Positions 10,396 through 22,336 of a DNA stretch of 64,000 bases are shown one piece after another. Position 1 is the stretch's first letter. Each line of letters begins with the position of its first letter. A program made the translations under genes and the position numbers. The notes under the pieces were generated by a model. It made no database searches. It was not told the DNA's origin and saw only the letters and a list, made by a program, of their open reading frames with translations. The DNA is from Marthasterias glacialis (lineage: Eukaryota > Echinodermata > Asteroidea > Forcipulatida > Asteriidae). Where the stretch lies: assembly GCA_911728455.2 (NCBI GenBank), contig OU452223.1, positions 2,068,174 through 2,132,173 of the forward strand. Direction: 5' to 3'.

Positions 10396-11857
10396 CCGAA
10401 AAAAGAAGTCGGCAGCGCCAAAGCCAATAACTCGAGAAATAAGGGGGCTAGAGAGAAATTTCTTGTACCTGCAGGTAGCTGCCATAGTCCTGCATCCGAA
10501 AATCCACTTTTCCCGGCCAGCCAGGGCCATCTTCTGCCTTGAAACCACCAGAGAGCGAGGCTGCTCCGAATGCGCTTCAAACACCTGTCTAATGGCACTT
10601 TTGTACACAAAGCTGTAACAGAGTGAAAACAAGACTTAGCAACGACTCTATCTCCCAAAGTATTGGCGGAAATCTGACAAGTCCGACACTGTTGGAAAGC
10701 CCTGCTCATGGGCTTTCCTAAAATGCCGGTCTTGGGGTTGTGGGATAAACAGGGTGGATGCCAGGGACCGCGGAGTGAGGACACCCCAAAGATGTCCACT
10801 GCAAACGGCCATGCTCTGTGTACGTCAACAATAGCCAAGGCCGCTACGTGTGTGCTGGACTGAAGCCAGCAAACAAAAAACAAAACAAAAAAAAAAAACG
10901 AAAAAAGAAGTCGGCAGCGCCACGGCCAATAACTCCAGAAATAATGGGGCTAGAGAGAAATTTCTTGTACCTGCAGGTAGCTGCCATAGTCCTGCATCCG
11001 AAAATCCACTTTTCCCGGCCAGCCAGGGCCATCTTCTGCCTTGAAACCACCAGAGAGCGAGGTTGCTCCGAATGCGCTTCAAACACCTGTCTAATGGCAC
11101 TTTTGTACACAAAGCTGTAACAGAGTGAAAACAAGACTTAGCAACGGCTCTATCTCCCAAAGTATTGGCGGAAATCTGACAAGTCCGACACTGTTAGAAA
11201 GCCCTGCTCATGGGCTTTCTGAAAATGCCGGTCTTGGGGTTGTGGGATAAACAGGGAGGATGCCAGGGACCGCGGAGTGAGGACACCCCAAAGATGTCCA
11301 GTGCAAACGGCCATGCTCTGTGTACGTCAACAATAGCCAAGGCCGCTACGTGTGTGCTGGACTGAAGCCTGCCAAAAAAAAAACGCCGAAAAAAAGAAGT
11401 CGGCAGCGCCACGGCCAATTACTCCAGAAATAATGGGGCTAGAGAGAAATTTCTTGTACCTGCAGGTAGCTGCCATAGTCCTGCATCCGAAAATCCACTT
11501 TTCCCGGCCAGCCATGGCCATCTTCCGCCTTGAAACCACCAGAGAGCGGGGCTGCTCCGAATGCGCTTCAAACACCTGTCTAATGGCACTTTTGTACACA
11601 AAGCTGTAACAGAGTGAAAACAAGACTTAGCAACGGCTCTATCTCCCAAAGTATTGGCGAAAATCTGACAAGTCCGACACTGTTGGAAAGCCCTGCTCAT
11701 GGGCTTTCCGAAAATGCCGGTCTTGGGGTTTTGGGATAAACAGGGAGGATGCCAGGGACTGCGGAGTGAGGACACCCCGAAGATGTCCAGTGCAAACGGC
11801 CATGCTCTGTGTACGTCAACAATAGCCAAGGCCGCTACGTGTGTGCTGGACTGAAGC

Positions 11858-11894
<37 letters not shown>

Positions 11895-12561
11895 CCGAAA
11901 AAAGAAGTCGGCAGCGCCAAAGCCAATAACTCCAGAAATAATGGGGCTAGAGAGAAATTTCTTGTACCTGCAGGTAGCTGCCATAGTCCTGCATCCGAAA
12001 ATCCACTTTTCCCGGCCAGCCAGGGCCATCTTCTGCCTTGAAACCACCAGAGAGCGAGGCTGCTCCGAATGCGCTTCAAACACCTGTCTAATGGCACTTT
12101 TGTACACAAAGCTGTAACAGAGTGAAAACAAGACTTAGCAACGACTCTATCTCCCAAAGTATTGGCGGAAATCTGACAAGTCCGACACTGTTGGAAAGCC
12201 CTGCTCATGGGCTTTCCAAAAATGCCGGTCTTGGGGTTGTGGGATAAACAGGGTGGATGCCAGGGACCGCGGAGTGAGGACACCCCAAAGATGTCCACTG
12301 CAAACGGCCATGCTCTGTGTACGTCAACAATAGCCAAGGCCGCTACGTGTGTGCTGGACTGAAGCCAGCAAAAAAAAAAAAAAAAAAAAAACGAAAAAAG
12401 AAGTCGGCAGCGCCACGGCCAATAACTCCAGAAATAATGGGGCTAGAGAGAAATTTCTTGTACCTGCAGGTAGCTGCCATAGTCCTGCATCCGAAAATCC
12501 TCTTTTCCCGGCCAGCCAGGGCCATCTTCCGCCTTGAAACCACCAGAGAGCGGGGCTGCTG
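7112..12561 (+). repeat. 11-monomer higher-order repeat, copy 2
   Basis: Eleven units anchored at 7363, 7851, 8338, 8826, 9314, 9820, 10310, 10818, 11320, 11809 and 12317 repeat copy 1 in order. Differences seen: A-tract 30 A at 9367-9396 against 28 in copy 1; CAAAGCC, CTCGAG and TAAGGGGG near 10417-10446 where copy 1 has CACGGCC, CTCCAG and TAATGGGG; CAAAGCC near 11917 for CACGGCC; TTCCAAAA near 12217 for TTCCTAAA. Similarity to copy 1 continues past the block end to 12657 and stops at 12658 (T, against C at 7208), which limits the exchange point. Confidence 0.92.
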
Positions 12562-13301
12562 CGAATGCGCTTCAAACACCTGTCTAATGGCACTTTTGTA
12601 CACAAAGCTGTAACAGAGTGAAAACAAGACTTAGCAACGGCTCTATCTCCCAAAGTATTGGCGGAAATCTGACAAGTCTAACACTGTTGGAAAGCCCTGC
12701 TCATGGGCTTTCCGAAAATGCCGGTCTTGGGGTTGTGGGATAAACAGGCAGGATGCTAGGGACCGCGGAGTGAGGACACCCCAAAGATGTCCACTGCAAA
12801 CGGCCATGCTCTGTGTACGTCAACAATAGCCAAGGCCGCTACGTGTGTGCTGGACTGAAGCCAGCCAAAAAAAAAAACGCCGAAAAAAGAAGTCGGCAGC
12901 GCCAAAGCCAATAACTCCAGAAATAATGGGGCTAGAGAGAAATTTCTTTTACATGCAGGTAGCTGCCATAGTCCTGCATCCGAAAATTTACTTTTCCCGG
13001 CCAGCCATGGCCATCTTCCGCCTTGAAACCACCAGAGATCGGGGCTGCTCCGAATGCGCTTCAAACACCTGTCTAATGGCACTTTTGTACACAAAGCTGT
13101 AACAGAGTGAAAACAAGACTTAGCAACGGCTCTATCTCCCAAAGTATTGGCGGAAATCTGACAAGTCCAACACTGTTGGAAAGCCCTGCTCATGGGCTTT
13201 CCGAAAATGCCGGTCTTGGGGTTGTCGGATAAACAGGGAGGATGCCAGGGACCGCGGAGTGAGGACACCCCGAAGATGTCCAATGCAAACGGCCATGCTC
13301 T

Positions 13302-13787
13302 GTGTACGTCAACAATAGCCAAGGCCGCTACGTGTGTGCTGGACTGAAGCCAGCAAAAAAAAACGCCGAAAAAAGAAGTCGGCAGCGCCAAAGCCAATAA
13401 CTCCAGAAATAATGGGGCTAGAGAGAAATTTCTTGTACCTGCAGGTAGCTGCCATAGTCCTGCATCCGAAAATCCACTTTTCCCGGCCAGCCATGGCCAT
13501 CTTCCGCCTTGAAACCACCAGAGAACGGGGCTGCTCCGAATGCACTTCAAACACCTGTCTAATGGCACTTTTGTATACAAAGCTGTAACAGAGTGAAAAC
13601 AAGACTTAGCAACGGCTCTATCTCCCAAAGTATTGGCGGAAATCTGACAAGTCCAACACTGTTGGAAAGCCCTGCTCATGGGCTTTCCGAAAATGCCGGT
13701 CTTGGGGTTGTCGGATAAACAGGGAGGATGCCAGGGACCGCGGAGTGAGGACACCCCGAAGATGTCCAATGCAAACGGCCATGCTCT
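13302..13787 (+). repeat. 486-bp unit, duplicate 1 of an exact tandem pair
   Basis: This unit and 13788-14273 share every variant I compared: GTCCAATGC just before the anchor, AGAGAACGGGG, AATGCACTTC, TTGTATACAAAG, TCCAACACTG and GTTGTCGGATAAA (the last two belong to the flanking half-units). The step is 486 bp, a multiple of three. Confidence 0.88.
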
Positions 13788-14273
13788 GTGTACGTCAACA
13801 ATAGCCAAGGCCGCTACGTGTGTGCTGGACTGAAGCCAGCAAAAAAAAACGCCGAAAAAAGAAGTCGGCAGCGCCAAAGCCAATAACTCCAGAAATAATG
13901 GGGCTAGAGAGAAATTTCTTGTACCTGCAGGTAGCTGCCATAGTCCTGCATCCGAAAATCCACTTTTCCCGGCCAGCCATGGCCATCTTCCGCCTTGAAA
14001 CCACCAGAGAACGGGGCTGCTCCGAATGCACTTCAAACACCTGTCTAATGGCACTTTTGTATACAAAGCTGTAACAGAGTGAAAACAAGACTTAGCAACG
14101 GCTCTATCTCCCAAAGTATTGGCGGAAATCTGACAAGTCCGACACTGTTGGAATGCCCTGCTCATGGGCTTTCCGGAAATGCCGGTCTTGGGGTTTTGGG
14201 ATAAACAGGGAGGATGCCAGGGACCGCGGAGTGAGGACACCCCGAAGATGTCCAGTGCAAACGGCCATGCTCT
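13788..14273 (+). repeat. 486-bp unit, duplicate 2 of an exact tandem pair
   Basis: Repeat of 13302-13787 up to the later part of the unit, where GGAATGCCC and TTCCGGAAATG show the transition to the next unit type. It keeps minus-strand frames in phase, which is why an artefactual 612-codon ORF spans 12756-14594. Confidence 0.88.
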
Positions 14274-14828
14274 GTGTACGTCAACAATAGCCAAGGCCGC
14301 TACGTGTGTGCTGGACTGAAGCCAGCAAAAAAAAAAAAACAAAAAAAAAAAAAAAAGCCGAAAAAAGAAGTCGGCAGCGCCACGGCCTATAACTCCAGAA
14401 ATAATGGGGCTAGAGAGAAATTTCTTGTACCTGCAGGTAGCTGCCATAGTCCTGCATCCGAAAATCCACTTTTCCCGGCCAGCCATGGCCATCTTCCGCC
14501 TTGAAACCACCAGAGAGCGAGGCTGCTCCGAATGCGCTTCAAACACCTGTCTAATGGCACTTTTGTACACAAAGCTGTAACAGAGTGAAAACAAGACTTA
14601 GCAACGACTCTATCTCCCAAAGTATTGGCGGAAATCTGACAAGTCCGACACTGTTGGAAAGCCCTGCTCATGGGCTTTCCTAAAATGCCGGTCTTGGGGT
14701 TGTGGGATAAACAGGGTGGATGCCAGGGACCGCGGAGTGAGGACACCCCAAAGATGTCCACTGCAAACGGCCATGCTCTGTGTACGTCAACAATAGCCAA
14801 GGCCGCTACGTGTGTGCTGGACTGAAGC

Positions 14829-14861
<33 letters not shown>

Positions 14862-16811
14862 CGAAAAAAGAAGTCGGCAGCGCCACGGCCAATAACTCCA
14901 GAAATAATGGGGCTAGAGAGAAATTTCTTGTACCTGCAGGTAGCTGCCATAGTCCTGCATCCGAAAATCCTCTTTTCCCGGCCAGCCAGGGCCATCTTCC
15001 GCCTTGAAACCACCAGAGAGCGGGGCTGCTGCGAATGCGCTTCAAACACCTGTCTAATGGCACTTTTGTACACAAAGCTGTAACAGAGTGAAAACAAGAC
15101 TTAGCAACGGCTCTATCTCCCAAAGTATTGGCGGAAATCTGACAAGTCTAACACTGTTGGAAAGCCCTGCTCATGGGCTTTCCGAAAATGCCGGTCTTGG
15201 GGTTGTGGGATAAACAGGCAGGATGCTAGGGACCGCGGAGTGAGGACACCCCAAAGATGTCCACTGCAAACGGCCATGCTCTGTGTACGTCAACAATAGC
15301 CAAGGCCGCTACGTGTGTGCTGGACTGAAGCCAGCCAAAAAAAAAACGCCGAAAAAAGAAGTCGGCAGCGCCAAAGCCAATAACTCCAGAAATAATGGGG
15401 CTAGAGAGAAATTTCTTTTACATGCAGGTAGCTGCCATAGTCCTGCATCCGAAAATTTACTTTTCCCGGCCAGCCATGGCCATCTTCCGCCTTGAAACCA
15501 CCAGAGATCGGGGCTGCTCCGAATGCGCTTCAAACACCTGTCTAATGGCACTTTTGTACACAAAGCTGTAACAGAGTGAAAACAAGACTTAGCAACGGCT
15601 CTATCTCCCAAAGTATTGGCGGAAATCTGACAAGTCCAACACTGTTGGAAAGCCCTGCTCATGGGCTTTCCGAAAATGCCGGTCTTGGGGTTGTTGGATA
15701 AACAGGGAGGATGCCAGGGACCGCGGAGTGAGGACACCCCGAAGATGTCCAGTGCAAACGGCCATGCTCTGTGTACGTCAACAATAGCCAAGGCCGCTAC
15801 GTGTGTGCTGGACTGAAGCCAGCAAAAAAAAACGCCGAAAAAAGAAGTCGGCAGCGCCAAAGCCAATAACTCCAGAAATAATGGGGCTAGAGAGAAATTT
15901 CTTGTACCTGCAGGTAGCTGCCATAGTCCTGCATCCGAAAATCCACTTTTCCCGGCCAGCCATGGCCATCTTCCGCCTTGAAACCACCAGAGAACGGGGC
16001 TGCTCCGAATGCACTTCAAACACCTGTCTAATGGCACTTTTGTACACAAAGCTGTAACAGAGTGAAAACAAGACTTAGCAACGGCTCTATCTCCCAAAGT
16101 ATTGGCGGAAATCTGACAAGTCCGACACTGTTGGAATGCCCTGCTCATGGGCTTTCCGGAAATGCCGGTCTTGGGGTTTTGGGATAAACAGGGAGGATGC
16201 CAGGGACCGCGGAGTGAGGACACCCCGAAGATGTCCAGTGCAAACGGCCATGCTCTGTGTACGTCAACAATAGCCAAGGCCGCTACGTGTGTGCTGGACT
16301 GAAGCCAGCAAAAAAAAAAAAACAAAAAAAACAAAAAAAGCCGAAAAAAGAAGTCGGCAGCGCCACGGCCTATAACTCCAGAAATAATGGGGCTAGAGAG
16401 AAATTTCTTGTACCTGCAGGTAGCTGCCATAGTCCTGCATCCGAAAATCCACTTTTCCCGGCCAGCCAGGGCCATCTTCTGCCTTGAAACCACCAGAGAG
16501 CGAGGCTGCTCCGAATGCGCTTCAAACACCTGTCTAATGGCACTTTTGTACACAAAGCTGTAACAGAGTGAAAACAAGACTTAGCAACGGCTCTATCTCC
16601 CAAAGTATTGGCGGAAATCTGACAAGTCTAACACTGTTGGAAAGCCCTGCTCATGGGCTTTCCGAAAATGCCGGTCTTGGGGTTGTGGGATAAACAGGCA
16701 GGATGCTAGGGACCGCGGAGTGAGGACACCCCAAAGATGTCCACTGCAAACGGCCATGCTCTGTGTACGTCAACAATAGCCAAGGCCGCTACGTGTGTGC
16801 TGGACTGAAGC

Positions 16812-16847
<36 letters not shown>

Positions 16848-17266
16848 GAAAAAAGAAGTCGGCAGCGCCACGGCCAATAACTCCAGAAATAATGGGGCTA
16901 GAGAGAAATTTCTTGTACCTGCAGGTAGCTGCCATAGTCCTGCATCCGAAAATCCACTTTTCCCGGCCAGCCAGGGCCATCTTCTGCCTTGAAACCACCA
17001 GAGAGCGAGGCTGCTCCGAATGCGCTTCAAACACCTGTCTAATGGCACTTTTGTACACAAAGCTGTAACAGAGTGAAAACAAGACTTAGCAACGGCTCTA
17101 TCTCCCAAAGTATTGGCGGAAATCTGACAAGTCTAACACTGTTGGAAAGCCCTGCTCATGGGCTTTCCGAAAATGCCGATTTGGGGTTGTGGGATAAACA
17201 GGCAGGATGCTAGGGACCGCGGAGTGAGGACACCCCAAAGATGTCCAGTGCAAACGGCCATGCTCT

Positions 17267-17315
17267 GTGTACGTCAACAATAGCCAAGGCCGCTACGTGT
17301 GTGCTGGACTGAAGC

Positions 17316-17347
<32 letters not shown>

Positions 17348-18796
17348 GCCGAAAAAAGAAGTCGGCAGCGCCACGGCCAATAACTCCAGAAATAATGGGG
17401 CTAGAGAGAAATTTCTTGTACTTGCAGGTAGCTGCCATAGTCCTGCATCCGAAAATCCACTTTTCCCGGCCAGCCAGGGCCATCTTCCGCCTTGAAACCA
17501 CCAGAGAGCGGGGCTGCTCCGAATGCGCTTCAAACACCTGTCTAATGGCACTTTTGTACACAAAGCTGTAACAGAGTGAAAACAAGACTTAGCAACGGCT
17601 CTATCTCCCAAAGTATTGGCGGAAATCTGACAAGTCTGACTCTGTTTGAAAGCCCTGCTCATGGGCTTTCCGAAAATGCCGGTCTTGGGGTTGTGGGATA
17701 AACAGGGAGGATGCCAGGGACCGCGGAGTGAGGACACCCCAAAGATGTCCAGTGCAAACGGCCATGCTCTGTGTACGTCAACAATAGCCGAGGCCGCTGC
17801 GTGTTTGCTGGACTGAAGCCAGCCAAAAAAAAAAACGCCGAAAAAAGAAGTCGGCAGCGCCAAAGCCAATAACTCCAGAAATAATGGGGCTAGAGAGAAA
17901 TTTCTTGTACCTGCAGGTAGCTGCCATAGTCCTGCATCCGAAAATTCACTTTTCCCGGCCAGCCATGGCCATCTTCCGCCTTGAAACCACCAGAGATCGG
18001 GGCTGCTCCGAATGCGCTTCAAACACCTGTCTAATGGCACTTTTGTACACAAAGCTGTAACAGAGTGAAAACAAGACTTAGCAACGGCTCTATCTCCCAA
18101 AGTATTGGCGGAAATCTGACAAGTCCAACACTGTTGGAAAGCCCTGCTCATGGGCTTTCCGAAAATGCCGGTCTTGGGGTTGTGGGATAAGCAGGGAGGA
18201 TGCCAGGGACCGCGGAGTGAGGACACCCCAAAGATGTCCAGTGCAAACGGCCATGCTCTGTGTACGTCAACAATAGCCAAGGCCGCTACGTGTGTGCTGG
18301 ACTGAAGCCAGCCAAAAAAAAAACGCCGAAAAAAGAAGTCGGCAGCGCCAAAGCCAATAACTCCAGAAATAATGGGGCTAGAGAGAAATTTCTTGTACCT
18401 GCAGGTAGCTGCCATAGTCCTGCATCCGAAAAGCCACTTTTCCCGGCCATCCATGGCCATCTTCCGCCTTGAAACCACCAGAGAGCGGGGCTGCTCCGAA
18501 TGCGCTTCAAACACCTGTCTAATGGCACTTTTGTACACAAAGCTGTAACAGAGTGAAAACAAGACTTAGCAACGGCTCTATCTCCCAAAGTATTGGCGGA
18601 AATCTGACAAGTCTGACACTGTTGGAAAGCCCTGCTCATGGGCTTTCCGAAAATGCCGGTCTTGGGGTTGTGGGATAAACAGGGTGGATGCCAGGGACCG
18701 CGGAGTGAGGACACCCCGAAGATGTCCAGTGCAAACGGCCATGCTCTGTGTACGTCAACAATAGCCAAGGCCGCTACGTGTGTGCTGGACTGAAGC

Positions 18797-18842
<46 letters not shown>

Positions 18843-20229
18843 AGTCGGCAGCGCCACGGCCAATAACTCCAGAAATAATGGGGCTAGAGAGAAATTTCTT
18901 GTACCTGCAGGTAGCTGCCATAGTCCTGCATCCGAAAATCCACTTTTCCCGGCCAGCCATGGCCATCTTCCGCCTTGAAACCACCAGAGAGCGGGGCTGC
19001 TCCGAATGCGCTTCAAACACCTGTCTAATGGCACTTTTGTACACAAAGCTGTAACAGAGTGAAAACAAGACTTAGCAACGGCTCTATCTCCCAAAGTATT
19101 GGCGAAAATCTGACAAGTCCGACACTGTTGGAAAGCCCTGCTCATGGGCTTTCCGAAAATGCCGGTCTTGGGGTTGTGGAATAAACAGGGAGGATGCCAG
19201 GGACCGCGGAGTGAGGACACCCCGAAGATGTCCAGTGCAAACGGCCATGCTCTGTGTACGTCAACAATAGCCAAGGCCGCTACGTGTGTGCTGGACTGAA
19301 GCCAGCCAAAAAAAAAACGCCGAAAAAAGAAGTCGGCAGCGCCAAAGCCAATAACTCCAGAAATAATGGGGCTAGAGAGAAATTTCTTGTACCTGCAGGT
19401 AGCTGCCATAGTCCTGCATCCGAAAATCCACTTTTCCCGGCCAGCCATGGCCATCTTCCGCCTTGAAACCACCAGAGAGCGGGGCTGCTCCGAATGCGCT
19501 TCAAACACCTGTCTAATGGCACTTTTGTACACAAAGCTGTAACAGAGTGAAAACAAGACTTAGCAACGGCTCTATCTCCCAAAGTATTGGCGAAAATCTG
19601 ACAAGTCCGACACTGTTGGAAAGCCCTGCTCATGGGCTTTCCGAAAATGCCGGTCTTGGGGTTGTGGAATAAACAGGGAGGATGCCAGGGACCGCGGAGT
19701 GAGGACACCCCGAAGATGTCCAGTGCAAACGGCCATGCTCTGTGTACGTCAACAATAGCCAAGGCCGCTACGTGTGTGCTGGACTGAAGCCAGCCCAAAA
19801 AAAAACGCCGAAAAAAGAAGTCGGCAGCGCCAAAGCCAATAACTCCAGAAATAATGGGGCTAGAGAGAAATTTCTTGTACCTGCAGGTAGCTGCCATAGT
19901 CCTGCATCCGAAAAGTCACTTTTCCCGGCCAGCCATGGCCATCTTCCGCCTTGAAACCACCAGAGATCGGGGCTGCTCCGAATGCGCTTCAAACACCTGT
20001 CTAATGGCACTTTTGTACACAAAGCTGTAACAGAGTGAAAACAAGACTTAGCAACGGCTCTATCTCCCAAAGTATTGGCGGAAATCTGACAAGTCCGACA
20101 CTGTTGGAAAGCCCTGCTCATGGGCTTTCCGAAAATGCCGGTCTTGGGGTTGTGGGATAAACAGGGAGGATGCCAGGGACCGCGGAGTGAGGACACCCCG
20201 AAGATGTCCAGTGCAAACGGCCATGCTCT
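17267..20229 (+). repeat. Mixed S/L monomers including the longest A-tract
   Basis: Units anchored at 17267 (28 A), 17771, 18260, 18748 (40 A), 19254 and 19742. The 17771 unit has private changes GCCGAGGCCGCTGCGTGTTTGC and GTTTGAAAGCCC. The 19254 unit resembles those near 351 and 839 (GGCGAAAATC, GTGGAATAAAC). No gene is visible. Confidence 0.85.
18801..18840 (+). repeat. 40-nt A-tract with loss of the following spacer
   Basis: Forty consecutive A follow GAAGCCAGC, then TAAGTCGGCAGC. The usual GCCGAAAAAAGA between the A-tract and AGTCGGC is missing, so the mini-hairpin left arm is lost. It is the longest A-tract in the window. Assembly length error of a few bases is possible. Confidence 0.9.
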
Positions 20230-20278
20230 GTGTACGTCAACAATAGCCAAGGCCGCTACGTGTGTGCTGGACTGAAGC

Positions 20279-20309
<31 letters not shown>

Positions 20310-20553
20310 CGAAAAAAAAGTCGGCAGCGCCACCTCCAATAACTCCAGAAATAATGGGGCTAGAGAGAAATTTCTTGTACTTGCAGGTAGCTGCCATAGT
20401 CCTGCATCCGAAAAGTCACTTTTCCCGGCCAGCCATGGCCATCTTCCGCCTTGAAACCACCAGAGATCGGGGCTGCTCCGAATGCGCTTCAAACACCTGT
20501 CTAATGGCACTTTTGTACACCCCAAAGATGTCCAGTGCAAACGGCCATGCTCT
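20230..20553 (+). repeat. Truncated monomer 1 (176-bp deletion, long-A)
   Basis: TTTTGTACAC is followed directly by CCCAAAGATGTCC at 20520/20521. The normal unit has 176 more bases between the two ACAC copies. This is the only truncated unit with a long A-tract (27 A), followed by CGAAAAAAAAGTCGG and CACCTCCAATAAC. It lacks the hairpin, G-rich stretch and CCGCGG. Confidence 0.92.
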
Positions 20554-22024
20554 GTGTACGTCAACAATAGCCAAGGCCGCTACGTGTGTGCTGGACTGAA
20601 GCCAGCCAAAAAAAAAACGCCGAAAAAGAAGTCGGCAGCGCCAAAGCCAATAACTCGAGAAATAATGGGGCTAGAGAGAAATTTCTTGTACCTGCAGGTA
20701 GCTGCCATAGTCCTGCATCCGAAAATCCACTTTTCCCGGCCAGCCATGGCCATCTCTCGCCTTGAAACTACCAGAGAGCGGGGCTGCTCCGAATGCGCTT
20801 CAAACACCTGTCTAATGGCACTTTTGTACACAAAGCTGTAACAGAGTGAAAACAAGACTTAGCAACGGCTCTATCTCCCAAAGTATTGGCGAAAATCTGA
20901 CAAGTCCGACACTGTTGGAAAGCCCTGCTCATGGGCTTTCCGAAAATGCCGGTCTTGGGGTTGTGGGATAAACAGGGAGGATGTCAGGGACCGCAGAGTG
21001 AGGACACCCCGAAGATGTCCAGTGCAATCGGCCATGCTCTCTGTACGTCAACAATAGCCAAGGCCGCTACGTGTGTGCTGGACTGAAGCCAGCAAAAAAA
21101 AAAAAGCCGAAAAAAGAAGTCGGCAGCGCCAAAGCAAATAACTCCAGAAATAATGGGGCTAGAGAGAAATTTCTTGTACCTGCAGGTAGCTGCCATAGTC
21201 CTGCATCCGAAAATTCACTTTTCCCGGCCAGCCATGGCCATCTTCCGCCTTGAAACCACCAGAGATCGGGGCTGCTCCGAATGCGCTTCAAACACCTGTG
21301 TAATGGCACTTTTGTACACAAAGCTGTAACAGAGTGAAAACAAGACTTAGCAACGGCTCTATCTCCCAAAGTATTGGCGGAAATCTGACAAGTCCGACAC
21401 TGTTGGAATGCCCTGCTCATGGGCTTTCCGAAAATGCCGGTCTTGGGGTTGTGGGATAAACAAGGAGGTTGCCAGGGACCGCGGAGTGAGGACACCCCGA
21501 AGATGTCCAGTGCAAACGGCCATGCTCTGTGTACGTCAACAATAGCCAAGGCCGCTATGTGTGTGCTGGACTGAAGCCAGCAGAAAAAAAAAAAAAAAAA
21601 AAACCGAAAAAAAAGTCGGCAGCGCCACGGCCAATAACTCCAGAAATAATGGGGCTAGAGAGAAATTTCTTGTACCTGCAGGTAGCTGCCATAGTCCTGC
21701 ATCCGAAAATTCACTTTTCCCGGCCAGCCATGGCCATCTTCTGCCTTGAAACCACCAGAGATCGGGGCTGCTCCGAATGCGCTTCAAACACCTGTCTAAT
21801 GGCACTTTTGTACACAAAGCTGTAACAGAGTGAAAACAAGACTTAGCAACGGCTCTATCTCCCAAAGTATTGGCGGAAATCTGACAAGTCCGACACTGTT
21901 GGAATGCCCTGCTCATGGGCTTTCCGAAAATGCCGGTCTTGGGGTTGTGGGATAAACAGGGAGGATGCCAGGGACCGCGGAGTGAGGACACCCCGAAGAT
22001 GTCCAGTGCAAACGGCCATGCTCT

Positions 22025-22336
22025 GTGTACGTCAACAATAGCCAAGGCCGCTACGTGTGTGCTGGACTGAAGCCAGCCAAAAAAAAAACGCCTAAAAAAG
22101 AAGTCGGCAGCGCCAAAGCCAATAACTCGAGAAATAATGGGGCTAGAGAGAAATTTCTTGTACCTGCAGGTAGCTGCCATAGTCCTACATCCGAAAATCC
22201 ACTTTTCCCGGCCAGCCATGGCCATCTTCCGCCTTGAAAGCACCAGAGATCGGGGCTGCTCCGAATGCGCTTCAAACACCTGTCTAATGGCACTTTTGTA
22301 CACCCCAAAGATGTCCAGTGCAAACGGCCATGCTCT
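22025..22336 (+). repeat. Truncated monomer 2 (312 bp)
   Basis: Same ACAC junction near 22299-22303. Marks: CGCCTAAAAAAGAAG, CTCGAGAAATAA, GTCCTACATCC and GAAAGCACC, shared with truncated monomer 4 at 25099. Confidence 0.92.

Larger units (their letters stand above)
12562..17266 (+). repeat. Mixed S/L region with a 4-5-unit repeat
   Basis: Units anchored at 12813, 13302, 13788, 14274 and 14780 are followed by related units at 15283, 15771, 16257 and 16763. Matching marks: TTTTACATGCAGG and CCGAAAATTTAC in 12813 and 15283; GAACGGGG with TGCACTTC in 13302, 13788 and 15771; GGAATGCCC with TTCCGGAAATG and a C-interrupted A-tract in 14274 and 16257. The first series has one more unit because of the exact duplication at 13302-14273. 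The TCTAACACTG allele recurs near 12677, 15147, 16627 and 17132. Confidence 0.85.

Noticed and set aside
12756-14594. 612-codon minus-strand ORF as a repetitive protein gene
   Set aside because: The product is the satellite read through four units. The same peptides appear in other frames of other units, it includes a phenylalanine run from the A-tract, it depends on unit lengths divisible by three, and no domain is recognisable.
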